Source: Deltaproteobacteria bacterium
Lineage (GTDB): Bacteria; Desulfobacterota; Binatia; Binatales; Binataceae
DNA: 37,826 bases
Direction: 5' to 3'
Assembly: GCA_003135855.1 (NCBI GenBank)
Contig: PNBD01000021.1
Span: 36,737-74,562 of the forward strand
Shown here: one piece after another, positions 8,308 to 17,011 of the stretch
Layout of the letters: each line of letters opens with the position of its first letter
How positions within the stretch are numbered: the first letter of the stretch is position 1
The notes under the pieces: generated by a model
The model's input: only the letters and a program-made list of their open reading frames with translations
Database searches by the model: none
What the model was told of the DNA's origin: nothing
Translations under genes and position numbers: made by a program

Positions 8308-10127
8308 CACTTCATCTCCTCGATCACCTGGCGCAGATCCGATCGCATCTCGGGAATCGGCGCCTGTCTCACCTGCATGCCGCCACCGGAGTCCTTACCA
8401 ACGGCGAGATTAAACTTTGCATGACTAGGGTCCGGACCAGGAAAATCTTCGCGGAAATGCGCGCCACGGCTCTCGCGGCGCTCGAGCGCCGAGCGCGTGA
8501 TTGCCTCGGACACTATGAACATGCTGCGAAGCGTCAGCGCCGTGTGCCAGCCGGAGTTGTATTGCCGATTGCCGGTTACACGGACTCGGCGCGCACGATC
8601 GCTCAGGCGCGCGATTCCTTCGAGCGCGCGCTCCATGTCCGCGTGCATGCGGACGATTCCGACCTGATCCTGCATCATTTCCTGGAGCTCTTGCTGGATC
8701 TGATACGGCGATTCGACTTGCGCCGCGCCGTTGGTGGCGAAGGGTTCGAGGGCCGTGCGGCTGGCGGTCTCCAACGCGTTATCGTCGATCCGCCCGAACT
8801 GGTGCTCCTTAGCGAAGCGCGCGGCATACGCACCGGCGCGTTTGCCGAACACGAGCAGATCCGACAGCGAGTTTCCGCCCAGCCGATTTGCTCCGTGCAG
8901 ACCCGCTCCGCACTCGCCGACCGCGAACAGGCCCGGCACCGTGGACTCTTGCGACTCGGCGTCCACGCGGATTCCGCCCATCATATAGTGCGTGGTCGGC
9001 CCGACCTCCATCGGTTCCTTGGTGATATCGATATCGGCCAGCTGTTTGAACTGGTGATACATGCTCGGCAGCTTCTTGATGATGACCTGCTCGGAATTGG
9101 GAATCTTGCGTTTGATCCAGGAGATGTCGAGAAAGACGCCGCCGTGCGGACTGCCGCGGCCGTCCCTGACCTCGCGCATGATGCATCGCGCAACGTGATC
9201 GCGGGTGAGTAATTCCGGAGGACGGCGCGCATTGCGATCGCCTTGGGTATAGCGCCAGCCTTCTTCCTCGTTGTCGGCGGTCTGCGCGCGATAGTTCTCC
9301 GGAATGTCGTCGAGCATGAAGCGGCGGCCCTCGCTATTGAGCAAGACACCACCGTCGCCGCGCACGGCTTCGGTCACGAGAATTCCCTGCACGCTGGGAG
9401 GCCAAATCATCCCGGTGGGATGGAACTGCACGAACTCCATGTCGATCAGTTCCGCACCCGCGTCGTAGGCGAGCGCCTGTCCATCGCCGGTGTATTCCCA
9501 GCTATTGCTCGTGATCTTGAAGGCGCGGCCGATGCCGCCGGTGGCAAGGATCACCGCCTTGGCCTTGAACAAATGAAAGCGGCCGCGCTCGCTGTCATAG
9601 CCGAACGCGCCAACGACTCGGCCGTCGTCCTTGAGCAGCGTGAGGATCGAGTGTTCCATGAAAACGTCGATCCCCTGATGAATGCCGTGGTCCTGCAGCG
9701 TGCGAATCATCTCGAGGCCGGTGCGATCGCCGACGTGCACCAGGCGCGGGTAGCGATGCCCGCCGAAATTGCGCTGGAGGATTCGGCCGTCTTTGGTGCG
9801 ATCGAACAGCGCGCCCCACGCTTCAAGCTCGCGCACACAATCGGGCGCTTCCTTGGCGTGCAGTTCAGCCATCTGCCAGTTGTTCACATACTGACCACCG
9901 CGCATCGTGTCGGCGAAATGCACCTTCCAGTTGTCGCGATCGTCGACGTTGCCCATCGCCGCGGCGATTCCGCCCTCCGCCATCACGGTGTGCGCCTTGC
10001 CCAGCAGCGATTTGCAAACAAGCCCGACCTTGCCACCGCCGGCCGCAGCCTCGATAGCAGCACGCAAGCCTGCGCCGCCTGCGCCGATCACCAGCACGTC
10101 GTGACTGTAGGTCTGATACTCGGCCAT
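8307..10127 (-). CDS. sdhA: Succinate dehydrogenase/fumarate reductase flavoprotein subunit (606 aa)
   Basis: Catalytic FAD subunit. The dinucleotide fold VIGAGGAGLRAA starts near residue 13 and the covalent-FAD histidine is His46 in KAHTVMAEGG. Substrate-site motifs follow: GGHRYPRLVHVGDRTG, FHPTGM, TEAVRGDGG and THYMMGGI, and the C-terminal FAD motif GLHGANRLGGNSLSDLLVFG. It oxidises succinate to fumarate or the reverse at the membrane. The start at 10127 overlaps the anchor gene's stop (TGATG) and has GGAGAAT upstream; 68 further in-frame residues upstream belong to another frame of the anchor gene. Length is within the family range. Confidence 0.95.
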   Translation of the reverse strand: MAEYQTYSHDVLVIGAGGAGLRAAIEAAAGGGKVGLVCKSLLGKAHTVMAEGGIAAAMGNVDDRDNWKVHFADTMRGGQYVNNWQMAELHAKEAPDCVRELEAWGALFDRTKDGRILQRNFGGHRYPRLVHVGDRTGLEMIRTLQDHGIHQGIDVFMEHSILTLLKDDGRVVGAFGYDSERGRFHLFKAKAVILATGGIGRAFKITSNSWEYTGDGQALAYDAGAELIDMEFVQFHPTGMIWPPSVQGILVTEAVRGDGGVLLNSEGRRFMLDDIPENYRAQTADNEEEGWRYTQGDRNARRPPELLTRDHVARCIMREVRDGRGSPHGGVFLDISWIKRKIPNSEQVIIKKLPSMYHQFKQLADIDITKEPMEVGPTTHYMMGGIRVDAESQESTVPGLFAVGECGAGLHGANRLGGNSLSDLLVFGKRAGAYAARFAKEHQFGRIDDNALETASRTALEPFATNGAAQVESPYQIQQELQEMMQDQVGIVRMHADMERALEGIARLSDRARRVRVTGNRQYNSGWHTALTLRSMFIVSEAITRSALERRESRGAHFREDFPGPDPSHAKFNLAVGKDSGGGMQVRQAPIPEMRSDLRQVIEEMK

Positions 10128-10930
10128 CAGAAGATTCTCCAATCGGTCCAAATGCCCATCGCGCACATCCGCACATAAAGGTCGGCGAACGCGACCCAGA
10201 ACAGGCTCGCCCACGCCCACGGCATGTGACCTCGATTGAGACAGCTCGCGCAGCGATATGCCTCGCGGCGAAACGGCGTCTGCGAAAGGCGATCGATGCG
10301 CCCGCCTACCAGATGGCGCAGCGAGTGACATCCAAGGGTGTAGCCGCCCAGCAAGACTACGTTGATCGCGAGGATCAAAGTGCCGACGCCGATCCCGAAG
10401 ACCTTGCTTCCGTCAGCGGGATTGGTGAACCACAACGCCTTCCAGGTTTCGAAGGAAAGAAGCACGATGAACACCAGCGCCGGATACATGAAATAACGGT
10501 GAATGTTCTGCAGCACGAGCGGCCATGCGGCTTCACCCCAATAGCTGTGCCGCGGCTCGCCAACCGTGCACGATGGCGGATCAGCCCAGAAGGATTTGTA
10601 GTATGCGCCGCGGTAGTAATAACAGGTCAGGCGAAAGCCAAGCGGAAAGATCAAAATTATCAGCGCGGGTGAAAACCTGATCCAGTCGGGCCACCAGAGC
10701 GGCTTGGGACCAAACCACGCATTGGGCGACGAGCCCCATATCTCGGGCGCATAGAAGGGCGAGAGATAGGGTCCCCAGTAATAGTTCTTACCCTGGAATG
10801 CCGCCCACGTCGCGTAGGCCGCAAACGAAGACAGGACGACTAAGACTGTGACCGTTTGCACCCACCACAAGTCGCGCCGCGTAGTCTGCCCGAAGCGCAA
10901 CGATGCGATCGATTCGCCTGTAGTGTTCAT
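10127..10930 (-). CDS. sdhC: Succinate dehydrogenase membrane anchor, mycobacterial Sdh1 type (267 aa)
   Basis: Integral membrane subunit with about five spans (near residues 25-45, 86-103, 145-162, 178-200, 237-256). It is much longer than classical SdhC or SdhD and stands in for both. It resembles, from memory, the single large anchor of Mycobacterium Sdh1 (Rv0249c-type), including the ending ...SLFWVAFADLYVR. It carries Cys103, Cys121, the motif CHSLRH (201-206) and CASCLNRGH (227-235), a set of Cys/His ligands suitable for a metal centre in or near the membrane. It would hand electrons to or from quinone. The start at 10930 is chosen from where similarity begins; the ribosome binding site is poor. 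First gene of the operon. Confidence 0.85.
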   Translation of the reverse strand: MNTTGESIASLRFGQTTRRDLWWVQTVTVLVVLSSFAAYATWAAFQGKNYYWGPYLSPFYAPEIWGSSPNAWFGPKPLWWPDWIRFSPALIILIFPLGFRLTCYYYRGAYYKSFWADPPSCTVGEPRHSYWGEAAWPLVLQNIHRYFMYPALVFIVLLSFETWKALWFTNPADGSKVFGIGVGTLILAINVVLLGGYTLGCHSLRHLVGGRIDRLSQTPFRREAYRCASCLNRGHMPWAWASLFWVAFADLYVRMCAMGIWTDWRIF

Positions 10931-11049
10931 CGCCGAAATGGCACTTTGGAGCGCCCTCCCCCGCCGCGTACGGTAACCCGTGCAGCTCGCAAGAATCCTG
11001 AGTCTCTGTTCGCTAGTCCGCCCACCGCGAACAGCGCCACTATTAGCCA

Positions 11050-11077
11050 CTATTAACAGACCGACAGGGAATCGCAA
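11050..11077 (-). promoter_or_regulatory. Candidate sigma-70-like promoter for the sdh operon
   Basis: On the minus strand TTGCGA (11077-11072) and TAATAG (11055-11050) are separated by 16 bases, about 120 nt upstream of the anchor gene. The -10 box overlaps a direct repeat CCACTATTA (plus strand 11037-11045 and 11047-11055, 10-nt period) that could be an operator. Purely pattern-based. Confidence 0.3.
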
Positions 11078-11179
11078 GCCTCGCTAATGGAGGTCAGAAT
11101 TTTTTGGGCGAGCGTATGCGCGGAGGAATGCGAAGGATTCTAGATCACGCAGGGCGTTGCGGCTGGAAGACGGCTGCGA

Positions 11180-11928
11180 TTAGGGCGTGCCGCACAGCGT
11201 GCCGTTAACGTCGCATTGCGGCGTAATACCCCGGTCGCGCTGCTGCTGATTGAGCGCGGAGATCTCAATGTTGGTCGGCGAATCGGAGGGACATCCGCAA
11301 AGTTGGCTCGCGCAGCAACTGCATTGCCCGCTTCCTTGGCCTTGACGATTTCGGAAACGTCGCAAGTCGAAAGTCCGCCGCAAGCTGTCTTCACGAGATC
11401 GCGATCGTTGCAATTGTCGGTGCAGAGGGTTGCATCGCAAGTGAGGCCGATCTGGATTCCGCCGGTCCCGGTGCAGGTGGAGTATTCGGCGCATACTTTG
11501 GTGCAATCCACTCCGCTGCCCGGTGGTAAGGTCTGACCCGGTACAAAGAGAGGGCATCCCAGTCCACCCGGTGCGTCTGGAAAGCAGGTTGTCGGCACCG
11601 GAATCGATTTTGCGTTGGCGACGGTCCTCGCCGCGGCGGCGGCCGCCGGCTGCGGCACCGGTGAAGGAGCGGCGGCGCCGGGAGCGAAAGCCGCAGACCA
11701 GACCAGGTCGCCGCCAACGGTGCACTGCGCCGGAGGCAGTGTCGTCCCGAGCTGATAGGGTCCATCGAAGACGGGGCATCGGCAACTGACAATCCCGGCC
11801 TCACTGGTCGGGAAACAAGCGGCGGTCATGCATCCCGCGGATGGAGCCTTAGGGCAGTTAGTCTGGCCGAGCCAGTTCGTCGGGACACAATCGCTGCGCG
11901 CCGCCGATGCCGACAAACGGGCAAACAC
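11180..11928 (-). pseudogene. Cysteine-rich, probably exported protein with a frameshift
   Basis: The frame begins at GTG 11928 (after an in-frame stop) with FARLSASAA, which looks like the end of a signal peptide whose start is missing or out of frame. It continues with about 20 cysteines in pairs (CPKAPSAGC, CTKVCAEYSTC, CDATLCTDNC), an Ala/Pro-rich linker near residues 80-105, and TACGGLSTCDVSEIVKAKEAG. After that the frame becomes Arg/Ser-rich and ends at 11140, whereas the neighbouring frame continues sensibly (CSCCASQLCGCPSDSP ... CDVNGTLCGTP) to a stop at 11180. One extra G in the GGG run (plus strand CCC 11327-11329) would join them. Family not recognised. Disulfide-rich extracellular protein is inferred. 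Confidence 0.6.
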
Positions 11929-12081
11929 TGCGTTTCAAGCTCTGCTCGATCGCGCTGTGTTAACAAGCAGTGAACAAAGAGTCGCGAGGAGTGTGAAGTC
12001 GGGAAGATCTCAACCGAAGAAAAAGGCCGCAAAAAAGGTGCTGGCCCGCGACCAAGCGATCGCGGAGAGGAAACCAAGACC

Positions 12082-12745
12082 ATGAAACAAACACAACCAC
12101 CGCTCGAAATCGGTATGCTGCTTTACCCCGGACTCACGCTGCTCGATCTGATCGGTCCTCAGACGGTCTTTTCCTGGTACGCCAATATCCACTTAGTGTG
12201 GAAGACCAAAGACCTCGTCATCTCCGATACCGGGATTCGTGTACAGCCGACCTCCACCTTTGGGACTTGCCCCCCGTGAACTCGAAATCCTGTTCGTACC
12301 CGGCGGGCTTGGTCAGCAGCGACTTATGAACGATGCCGAGGGTCTCGCGTTCCTCGCCGATCGCGCAGCCACCTCGAAGTACATAACTTCCGTTTGCAGC
12401 GGCTCGCTTCTGCTGGCAGCGGCGGGGCTTCTGAAAGGATACAAAGCGACGTCCCACTGGGCGATGCGTGATTCGCTAAGTGCATTCGGAGCGGAGCCGG
12501 TTGAGGCGCGAGTGGTGGTGGATCGAAACCGCATCACGGGAGGCGGCGTCACGGCCGGCATCGATTTTGGACTGGTGATCCTCGCGAAGTTGCGCGGAGA
12601 CGACGCCGCCAAGCTGACGCAATTGGCGATGGAGTATGATCCGGAGCCGCCGTTCGATGCGGGCAGCCCCAAGACCGCCGGTCCGGCGATTGTCGAGCAA
12701 GCGATTAACTTCATGGCCGCGACAATGGAGAAACAGGCCAGCTAG
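12082..12745 (+). pseudogene. DJ-1/PfpI family protein (isonitrile-hydratase-like), frameshifted
   Basis: The first frame (12082-12279) gives EIGMLLYPGLTLLDLIGPQTVF, the N-terminus of a DJ-1/PfpI class I glutamine-amidotransferase-like protein. The second frame (to 12745) gives the rest: ELEILFVPGG, the nucleophile elbow SVCSGSLLLAAAGLL with the catalytic cysteine, ATSHW and GGGVTAGIDFGL. They join exactly if one C is removed from the six-C run at 12270-12275. The combined length of about 220 residues is normal for the family, and nothing else is damaged. This looks like either a very recent mutation or a base-calling error. AGAGGAA precedes the ATG. The family includes isonitrile hydratases and stress-protection proteins. 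Confidence 0.8.
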
Positions 12746-12800
12746 CCGCGCGATCGTCGAGAGTAATGCTGCAACGAGCCGGCAGGACAATGGAGACGCA

Positions 12801-13232
12801 ATGGAGATACATCACGTTCCAGCATTTCACACTTATGATGCCATTCCGCCCTTCATCATTGCGGGGATCTACATTCTCGCGTCGTCTCTTCTAAAGGAGC
12901 CTAGCAGGAGGAACTTCAATGCGGTCATGATTGGCGGTGCTGGCGCCGCCTACCTGAGTGGTGGCGGGCTCGGCCCTTGGGAGTTTGCATTCACAGCAGT
13001 AGTGACCTTCTGCGCATACAAGGGTCTTCAATCCTATCGTTTCATAGGACTCGGCTGGCTGCTGCACACCGGATGGGACCTACTGCATCATTTCTACGGC
13101 AATCCGATCGTTCCATTCGCGCCGCTGTCGTCGGCTGGATGCGCGATTACCGACGCACTCATTGCGATTTGGTTTTTTGCGGATGCACCCTCGGTGTTTG
13201 ACTATTTTCGCAAGTCAACAGTGAGTACATGA
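12801..13232 (+). CDS. DUF6010 family integral membrane protein (143 aa)
   Basis: Small membrane protein with about four hydrophobic segments (FIIAGIYILASSLL, VMIGGAGAAYLSG, FAFTAVVTFCAYKGL and the C-terminal AITDALIAIWFFA). The conserved stretch GWLLHTGWDLLHHFYGNPIVPFAP (split here as GWLLHTGWD and LHHFYGNPIVPFAP) matches DUF6010 as remembered, with His residues that could bind metal or haem. Function unknown. Start at 12801 has GGAG six bases upstream; an open extension to 12636 overlaps the preceding gene and is not used. It lies 55 nt after the PfpI-like gene and may share its transcript. Confidence 0.8.
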   Translation: MEIHHVPAFHTYDAIPPFIIAGIYILASSLLKEPSRRNFNAVMIGGAGAAYLSGGGLGPWEFAFTAVVTFCAYKGLQSYRFIGLGWLLHTGWDLLHHFYGNPIVPFAPLSSAGCAITDALIAIWFFADAPSVFDYFRKSTVST

Positions 13233-13331
13233 CCGTGGCAATCGGCCTGCGCATCGCGCAGATGACGCAAAGGTCTTCGATTGCGCGAGAGCGCGGGCAG
13301 CGTGCTCATCGAATTGATCGAGCGTCGCGAC

Positions 13332-13694
13332 CTATTCAGGCTGATGGCATACCGCCTCGATGTTGTTGCCGTCCGGGTCATGCACGAACGCGCCAAAATA
13401 GTTGGGGTGATATTGCGTTCGCAGCCCGGGCGCGCCATTGTCGCGTCCGCCGACAGCCATTGCCGCCTTGTAGAATGCGGTGACAGTTGCGCGGTTCAGC
13501 GCGACGAAAGCGATATGCATCGGGTCGGCGCGCTTACCTTTGGCGATCCACAAATCAGGTTTTCCACCCTCGCCCAAGCCGGTCGCTTCACCAAAGTCCA
13601 TCACGATTTTGTAGCCAAGCGGTGCCAATGCTGCCTGGAAGAATTGTTTGCTCTTAGCAACGTCCGAGACCGCCAATCCGATGTGGTCGAGCAT
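13332..13694 (-). CDS. VOC (glyoxalase/bleomycin-resistance) family protein (120 aa)
   Basis: Single vicinal-oxygen-chelate domain with the two beta-alpha-beta-beta-beta modules. It starts MLDHIGLAVSDVAKSKQFF with the first metal-ligand His4, has MHIAF with a histidine in the middle, and ends FVHDPDGNNIEAVCH with the Glu ligand. Length matches one-domain VOC proteins (dimers build the metal site). The start at 13694 is preceded by AAGGAGG. Reaction not predictable: lyases, dioxygenases and resistance proteins share the fold. Divergent from the SDR gene that begins at 13931, so 13695-13930 holds both promoters. Confidence 0.88.
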   Translation of the reverse strand: MLDHIGLAVSDVAKSKQFFQAALAPLGYKIVMDFGEATGLGEGGKPDLWIAKGKRADPMHIAFVALNRATVTAFYKAAMAVGGRDNGAPGLRTQYHPNYFGAFVHDPDGNNIEAVCHQPE

Positions 13695-13930
13695 GATGTT
13701 GTCCTCCTTGATTCCTGGTCGCCGAGTTCTTCGAGTCCTCCGCTCGTTTTCGAAAAACTTCGCGCGACGAACGTCTCGTACAATCTCCAGCATAAACATC
13801 CCCGCAATCCCGATGCCCAAACCCCGAGAGCGACGCGATTCGAGGCCGTTCCTGTCTCTGGCAACGCGCGATGGAGTAAAGATATTGTTCGGCTCGCCGC
13901 ATATCGCGTGAGCGAAGAAGGAGAAGGGAA

Positions 13931-14710
13931 ATGGACGCGATCAAGAAGCTGGATCGCTCGGTCAAGGGACGGGTCGTGCTCGTCACCGGCGCCGCGAGCG
14001 GAATGGGCCGAGCCACGGCGCATCTGTTCGCGCAGGAGGGAGCGATCGTCGCCATCACGGATATCAACGAGACAGGTCTCGAGCGCGTGCTCGATGAGAT
14101 CAAGGCGGAAGGTGGCAAAGCGGATGCGTGGCGGCTCGATGTCTCCGATCACGGCGACATCAAACGAGTGGTCGGAGAAGTCGCCGATCGCTTCGGCCGA
14201 CTCGATATTCTGATCAACAATGCCGGATTCGCGGGTTTTCATCCGCTCGACGACGATGGTTACGACCAGGTTTGGGAGCGTACCATCGCGGGTCTCTTGA
14301 CGGCGCAGCAACAACTCGTGCGCGCTGCGCTGCCGCATCTGAAGAAGTCCGACGCGGCACGGATCGTCAATATCGCCTCGACCGAGGGGCTCGGCGCGAC
14401 GCCCGGCGACAGTCCCTACGTGGTGGCCAAGACCGGAGTGATCGGGCTGACACGTGCGCTGGCGGTTGATCTTGGTCCGCTCGGGATTACGGTCAATTGC
14501 ATATGCCCGGGCCCTATCAGAACCGGTCTGACCGACGCGATTCCTGAAGAGCACAAGACGATCTTCGCCAAGAGGCGCACCGCGCTGAAGCGTTATGGCT
14601 ACCCGGAAGAGGTCGCGCACATCACGTTCAGTATCTGCCTTCCGGCGGCTTCCTATCTGACCGGTGCGATAATTCCGGTTGATGGAGGATTGACTATCCG
14701 CAACGCGTGA
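13931..14710 (+). CDS. Short-chain dehydrogenase/reductase (259 aa)
   Basis: Classical SDR with the cofactor motif TGAASGMG (19-26), NNAG (95-98), catalytic Ser149, Tyr162 and Lys166 (YVVAK), and CPGPIRTGL after the catalytic region. The acidic residue at the end of beta-2 (TDIN, Asp43) suggests NAD(H) preference. AAGGAGAAGGG lies just upstream of the ATG. It converges with the zeta-crystallin-like gene, 19 nt apart. It is probably part of the same catabolic neighbourhood (hydrolase, quinone-oxidoreductase-like and LLM genes); the alcohol or ketone it acts on is not evident. Confidence 0.93.
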   Translation: MDAIKKLDRSVKGRVVLVTGAASGMGRATAHLFAQEGAIVAITDINETGLERVLDEIKAEGGKADAWRLDVSDHGDIKRVVGEVADRFGRLDILINNAGFAGFHPLDDDGYDQVWERTIAGLLTAQQQLVRAALPHLKKSDAARIVNIASTEGLGATPGDSPYVVAKTGVIGLTRALAVDLGPLGITVNCICPGPIRTGLTDAIPEEHKTIFAKRRTALKRYGYPEEVAHITFSICLPAASYLTGAIIPVDGGLTIRNA

Positions 14711-14729
14711 TATAGCTATCGCTCGCTTA

Positions 14730-15692
14730 CTATGGGATCAAAAGAACCCTCCCGACGGCCTGGCGACTTTCGATGTAAGCGTGGGCGGCGGCGGCCTCCG
14801 ATAGCGGGAAGGTCCGATCGATCACAACCTTGAACTCACCTCTAGCCGCCTCATCGATCAGGCGCTGGATCATATTGTGAGCGCGGTCGGTCCCGATCTC
14901 GGCTCCCAGGAAAACTCCGGTCAGCGAGCGATTGCCGGCCATCAGCGGCGATACGTCGACCGTCATCGCTTCGCGTCCGGCCGCGCCGACCATCGAAATC
15001 CGGCCTCGATACGCGAGCGATAGAATGCTGCCTTGCAGAGTGGCCCCGCCGACAGGGTCAACGACGAGATTGACGCCCTTATTGTCAGTAATCTTCATCA
15101 CCGACTTCGCGACGTCACTGGTCCGGTAATTGATCCCGTGATCGAGACCCAGCGATTTCAGCCGTTCCAGCCGCTCGTCACTCGATGCGGTCGCGAGAAC
15201 TGTGGCGCCGGCACGCTTGGCCAACTGGATCGCCGCGACGCCGACACCGCTCGCGCCTGCCTGCACCAGCACTGTCTCGCCAGCTTTCAGATGACCGAAC
15301 TCGAACAAGCAATCGTCGGCCGTGCCGAACGGCACCGGGATCGCGGCCGCCAGCTTGATGTCGAATCCTTTTGGCACCGGCCACGCGTTTCGCGCAGGAA
15401 GTGCTCGCAATGCGGCGTGGGAGCCCTGGCCGAAAACAGTGGTGACCTTCTGGCCTACCTTAAGGACCTTCACCTCGGCGCCGACTTCAATGATCTCGCC
15501 GCCAGCTTGATACCCGACCACGTGCGGCTTCGAGGTGAGCGCGCCGTGCCATCGATTGAGCGTGTCGCCGCCCTCGACGCTGACCGCTTCTACCCGGATC
15601 ACCACGCCTTTGGGATGGCATACCGGATCGGGAACATCCTCGTATTTGAGAACGTCGGGATTGCCGTTTTGGTAATAGACTGCAGCCTTCAT
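14730..15692 (-). CDS. NADPH:quinone-reductase / zeta-crystallin-like oxidoreductase (320 aa)
   Basis: Zinc-free medium-chain dehydrogenase/reductase: GroES-like N-terminus (MKAAVYYQNGNPDVLKYEDV), then the Rossmann motif LVQAGASGVGVAAIQLAKRAGA and the family ending FPLSEAAAAHAYIESRQAVG. No structural-zinc cysteine lobe is present, which separates it from alcohol dehydrogenases. The family reduces quinones or alkenals with NADPH. Start 15692 has AAGGAG upstream. It follows the epoxide-hydrolase-like gene by 28 nt on the same strand and is probably co-transcribed with it. Confidence 0.9.
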   Translation of the reverse strand: MKAAVYYQNGNPDVLKYEDVPDPVCHPKGVVIRVEAVSVEGGDTLNRWHGALTSKPHVVGYQAGGEIIEVGAEVKVLKVGQKVTTVFGQGSHAALRALPARNAWPVPKGFDIKLAAAIPVPFGTADDCLFEFGHLKAGETVLVQAGASGVGVAAIQLAKRAGATVLATASSDERLERLKSLGLDHGINYRTSDVAKSVMKITDNKGVNLVVDPVGGATLQGSILSLAYRGRISMVGAAGREAMTVDVSPLMAGNRSLTGVFLGAEIGTDRAHNMIQRLIDEAARGEFKVVIDRTFPLSEAAAAHAYIESRQAVGRVLLIP

Positions 15693-15720
15693 CGCAGAGC
15701 TCCTTCTGATTTTTTGGGCG

Positions 15721-16749
15721 TCACTTCTGACGCGGACGCGGCCACACGGTGACGACATCCGTCGCGAGCCAGTTGACGAGCGCCGCATTCACTTCGAGCG
15801 GCTTTTCCTGAGCGACCCAGTGGCCGGCGCGAATCGTCTCTTCTTTCAGATGGCGACAGTAGGTGCGCATCGGTTCGGCAAGCCGGGAATGAGTGCACTC
15901 GCAAACATAGTCGTAGCGAGCAGCGATGAACAAAACCGGCATGTCGAGATAGCCATCATTGCGGGCGCTCTTGGAGTAGGCGGCATTCGCGGCGTGGTTC
16001 AAGTACCACGATGACGGGCCAAAAAAACCGTTGCGCTCGAGCGCCGCGACGTAAATGCTGAGATCCTCTGCGCTTACGACGTCGTTGTCGCGCGGCGCGT
16101 CGGGGATGCTGCCGCCGAGCATCCCGTGATTGCGGCGAGCCGTCGCCGTCATTGCCGGCTTGCCCTCACCTTCCGGATTACCTTTGCGGAACGCGAGCTT
16201 CATGAATTTGCGGACGTTAGCATCCATCGGCGCGATCGACTCGGCAAAACTCTCTTCGTAGTAGCGCATGTAATCCCATTGGCCGTTCGGGTACTCGCTT
16301 TCGGGATAGAGCTTGCGATCAACCAGCGTCAGCGTATGGTCGAGGCCGCACTCAATCGTGTAGTACGGAACGCACAAGTTCGCGACCGCATCGCATCGAT
16401 CAGGATGATGACTGGCGAGATTCCAGACGACCGGGCTGCCCCAGTCATGTCCTACCCAGACGGCTTTCTCTCTTCCCAACGAATCCAGCAATTCGATCAT
16501 GTCGCGCACAATATTTGCTTGCGCGTAATCACTGCTTTGGGGATAGACACTGGAACGACCGTAGCCACGCATGTCAGGCGCGATCGCGCGAAAACCGAGC
16601 GCGGCAAGCGCGGGAAGTTGATGCCGCCAGCTAGTCGACAGCTCCGGCCAGCCGTGGACAAAAATGACGAGCGGTCCATCTTCGGGACCTGCCGCGAGAT
16701 AAAAAGTTGTGTGCCGATCGGTTTTAGTTGTGTGCTCCGTGATTGACAC
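15721..16749 (-). CDS. Alpha/beta hydrolase, epoxide-hydrolase-like (342 aa)
   Basis: Alpha/beta hydrolase with the oxyanion motif HGWP (32-35), nucleophile Asp102 in GHDWGS (the Asp-nucleophile signature of epoxide hydrolases and haloalkane dehalogenases), a cap domain with paired tyrosines (residues 115-215) and the catalytic histidine in RAGHWVAQEKP. Epoxide hydrolase is the best guess because of HGWP and the Tyr-rich cap. The start is GTG at 16749 with AGGAGAA upstream; an open extension to 16929 is not family-like. It is divergent from the LLM gene (17012) and upstream of the zeta-crystallin-like gene. Possible role: opening epoxides made by monooxygenation. Confidence 0.88.
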   Translation of the reverse strand: MSITEHTTKTDRHTTFYLAAGPEDGPLVIFVHGWPELSTSWRHQLPALAALGFRAIAPDMRGYGRSSVYPQSSDYAQANIVRDMIELLDSLGREKAVWVGHDWGSPVVWNLASHHPDRCDAVANLCVPYYTIECGLDHTLTLVDRKLYPESEYPNGQWDYMRYYEESFAESIAPMDANVRKFMKLAFRKGNPEGEGKPAMTATARRNHGMLGGSIPDAPRDNDVVSAEDLSIYVAALERNGFFGPSSWYLNHAANAAYSKSARNDGYLDMPVLFIAARYDYVCECTHSRLAEPMRTYCRHLKEETIRAGHWVAQEKPLEVNAALVNWLATDVVTVWPRPRQK

Positions 16750-17011
16750 TCGCGTTCTCCTGGTGGTTCCGCAATCAGAGGAATTGACTATGGAGTTATC
16801 GAAATGCCCGCGGGCTCTCCGGCGAACATCGGGCTCCTCGACCGTCGGTAACACGGCGATCCGCGGGAAGCAACGCGCGTCGATACTACGCGAGACTGAC
16901 GGCATTGCAACTCGACGAACGGGTACCAAATGTCGTTAAATCGAGCTGAGGAAATGAACTCGCCCGTTCGAGAGCATTCGCTGGCGGTCACCTCCTCGAA
17001 GGAGAACAAAA

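Noticed and set aside
10128-10331. 68-residue N-terminal extension of the Sdh flavoprotein
   Set aside because: The extension is Arg-rich and lies inside the anchor gene; the family start and TGATG coupling point to 10127.
16806-16815. Palindrome GCCCGCGGGC in the hydrolase/LLM divergent region
   Set aside because: Ten-base GC palindromes are common in DNA of this composition; no second copy or spacing supports an operator.
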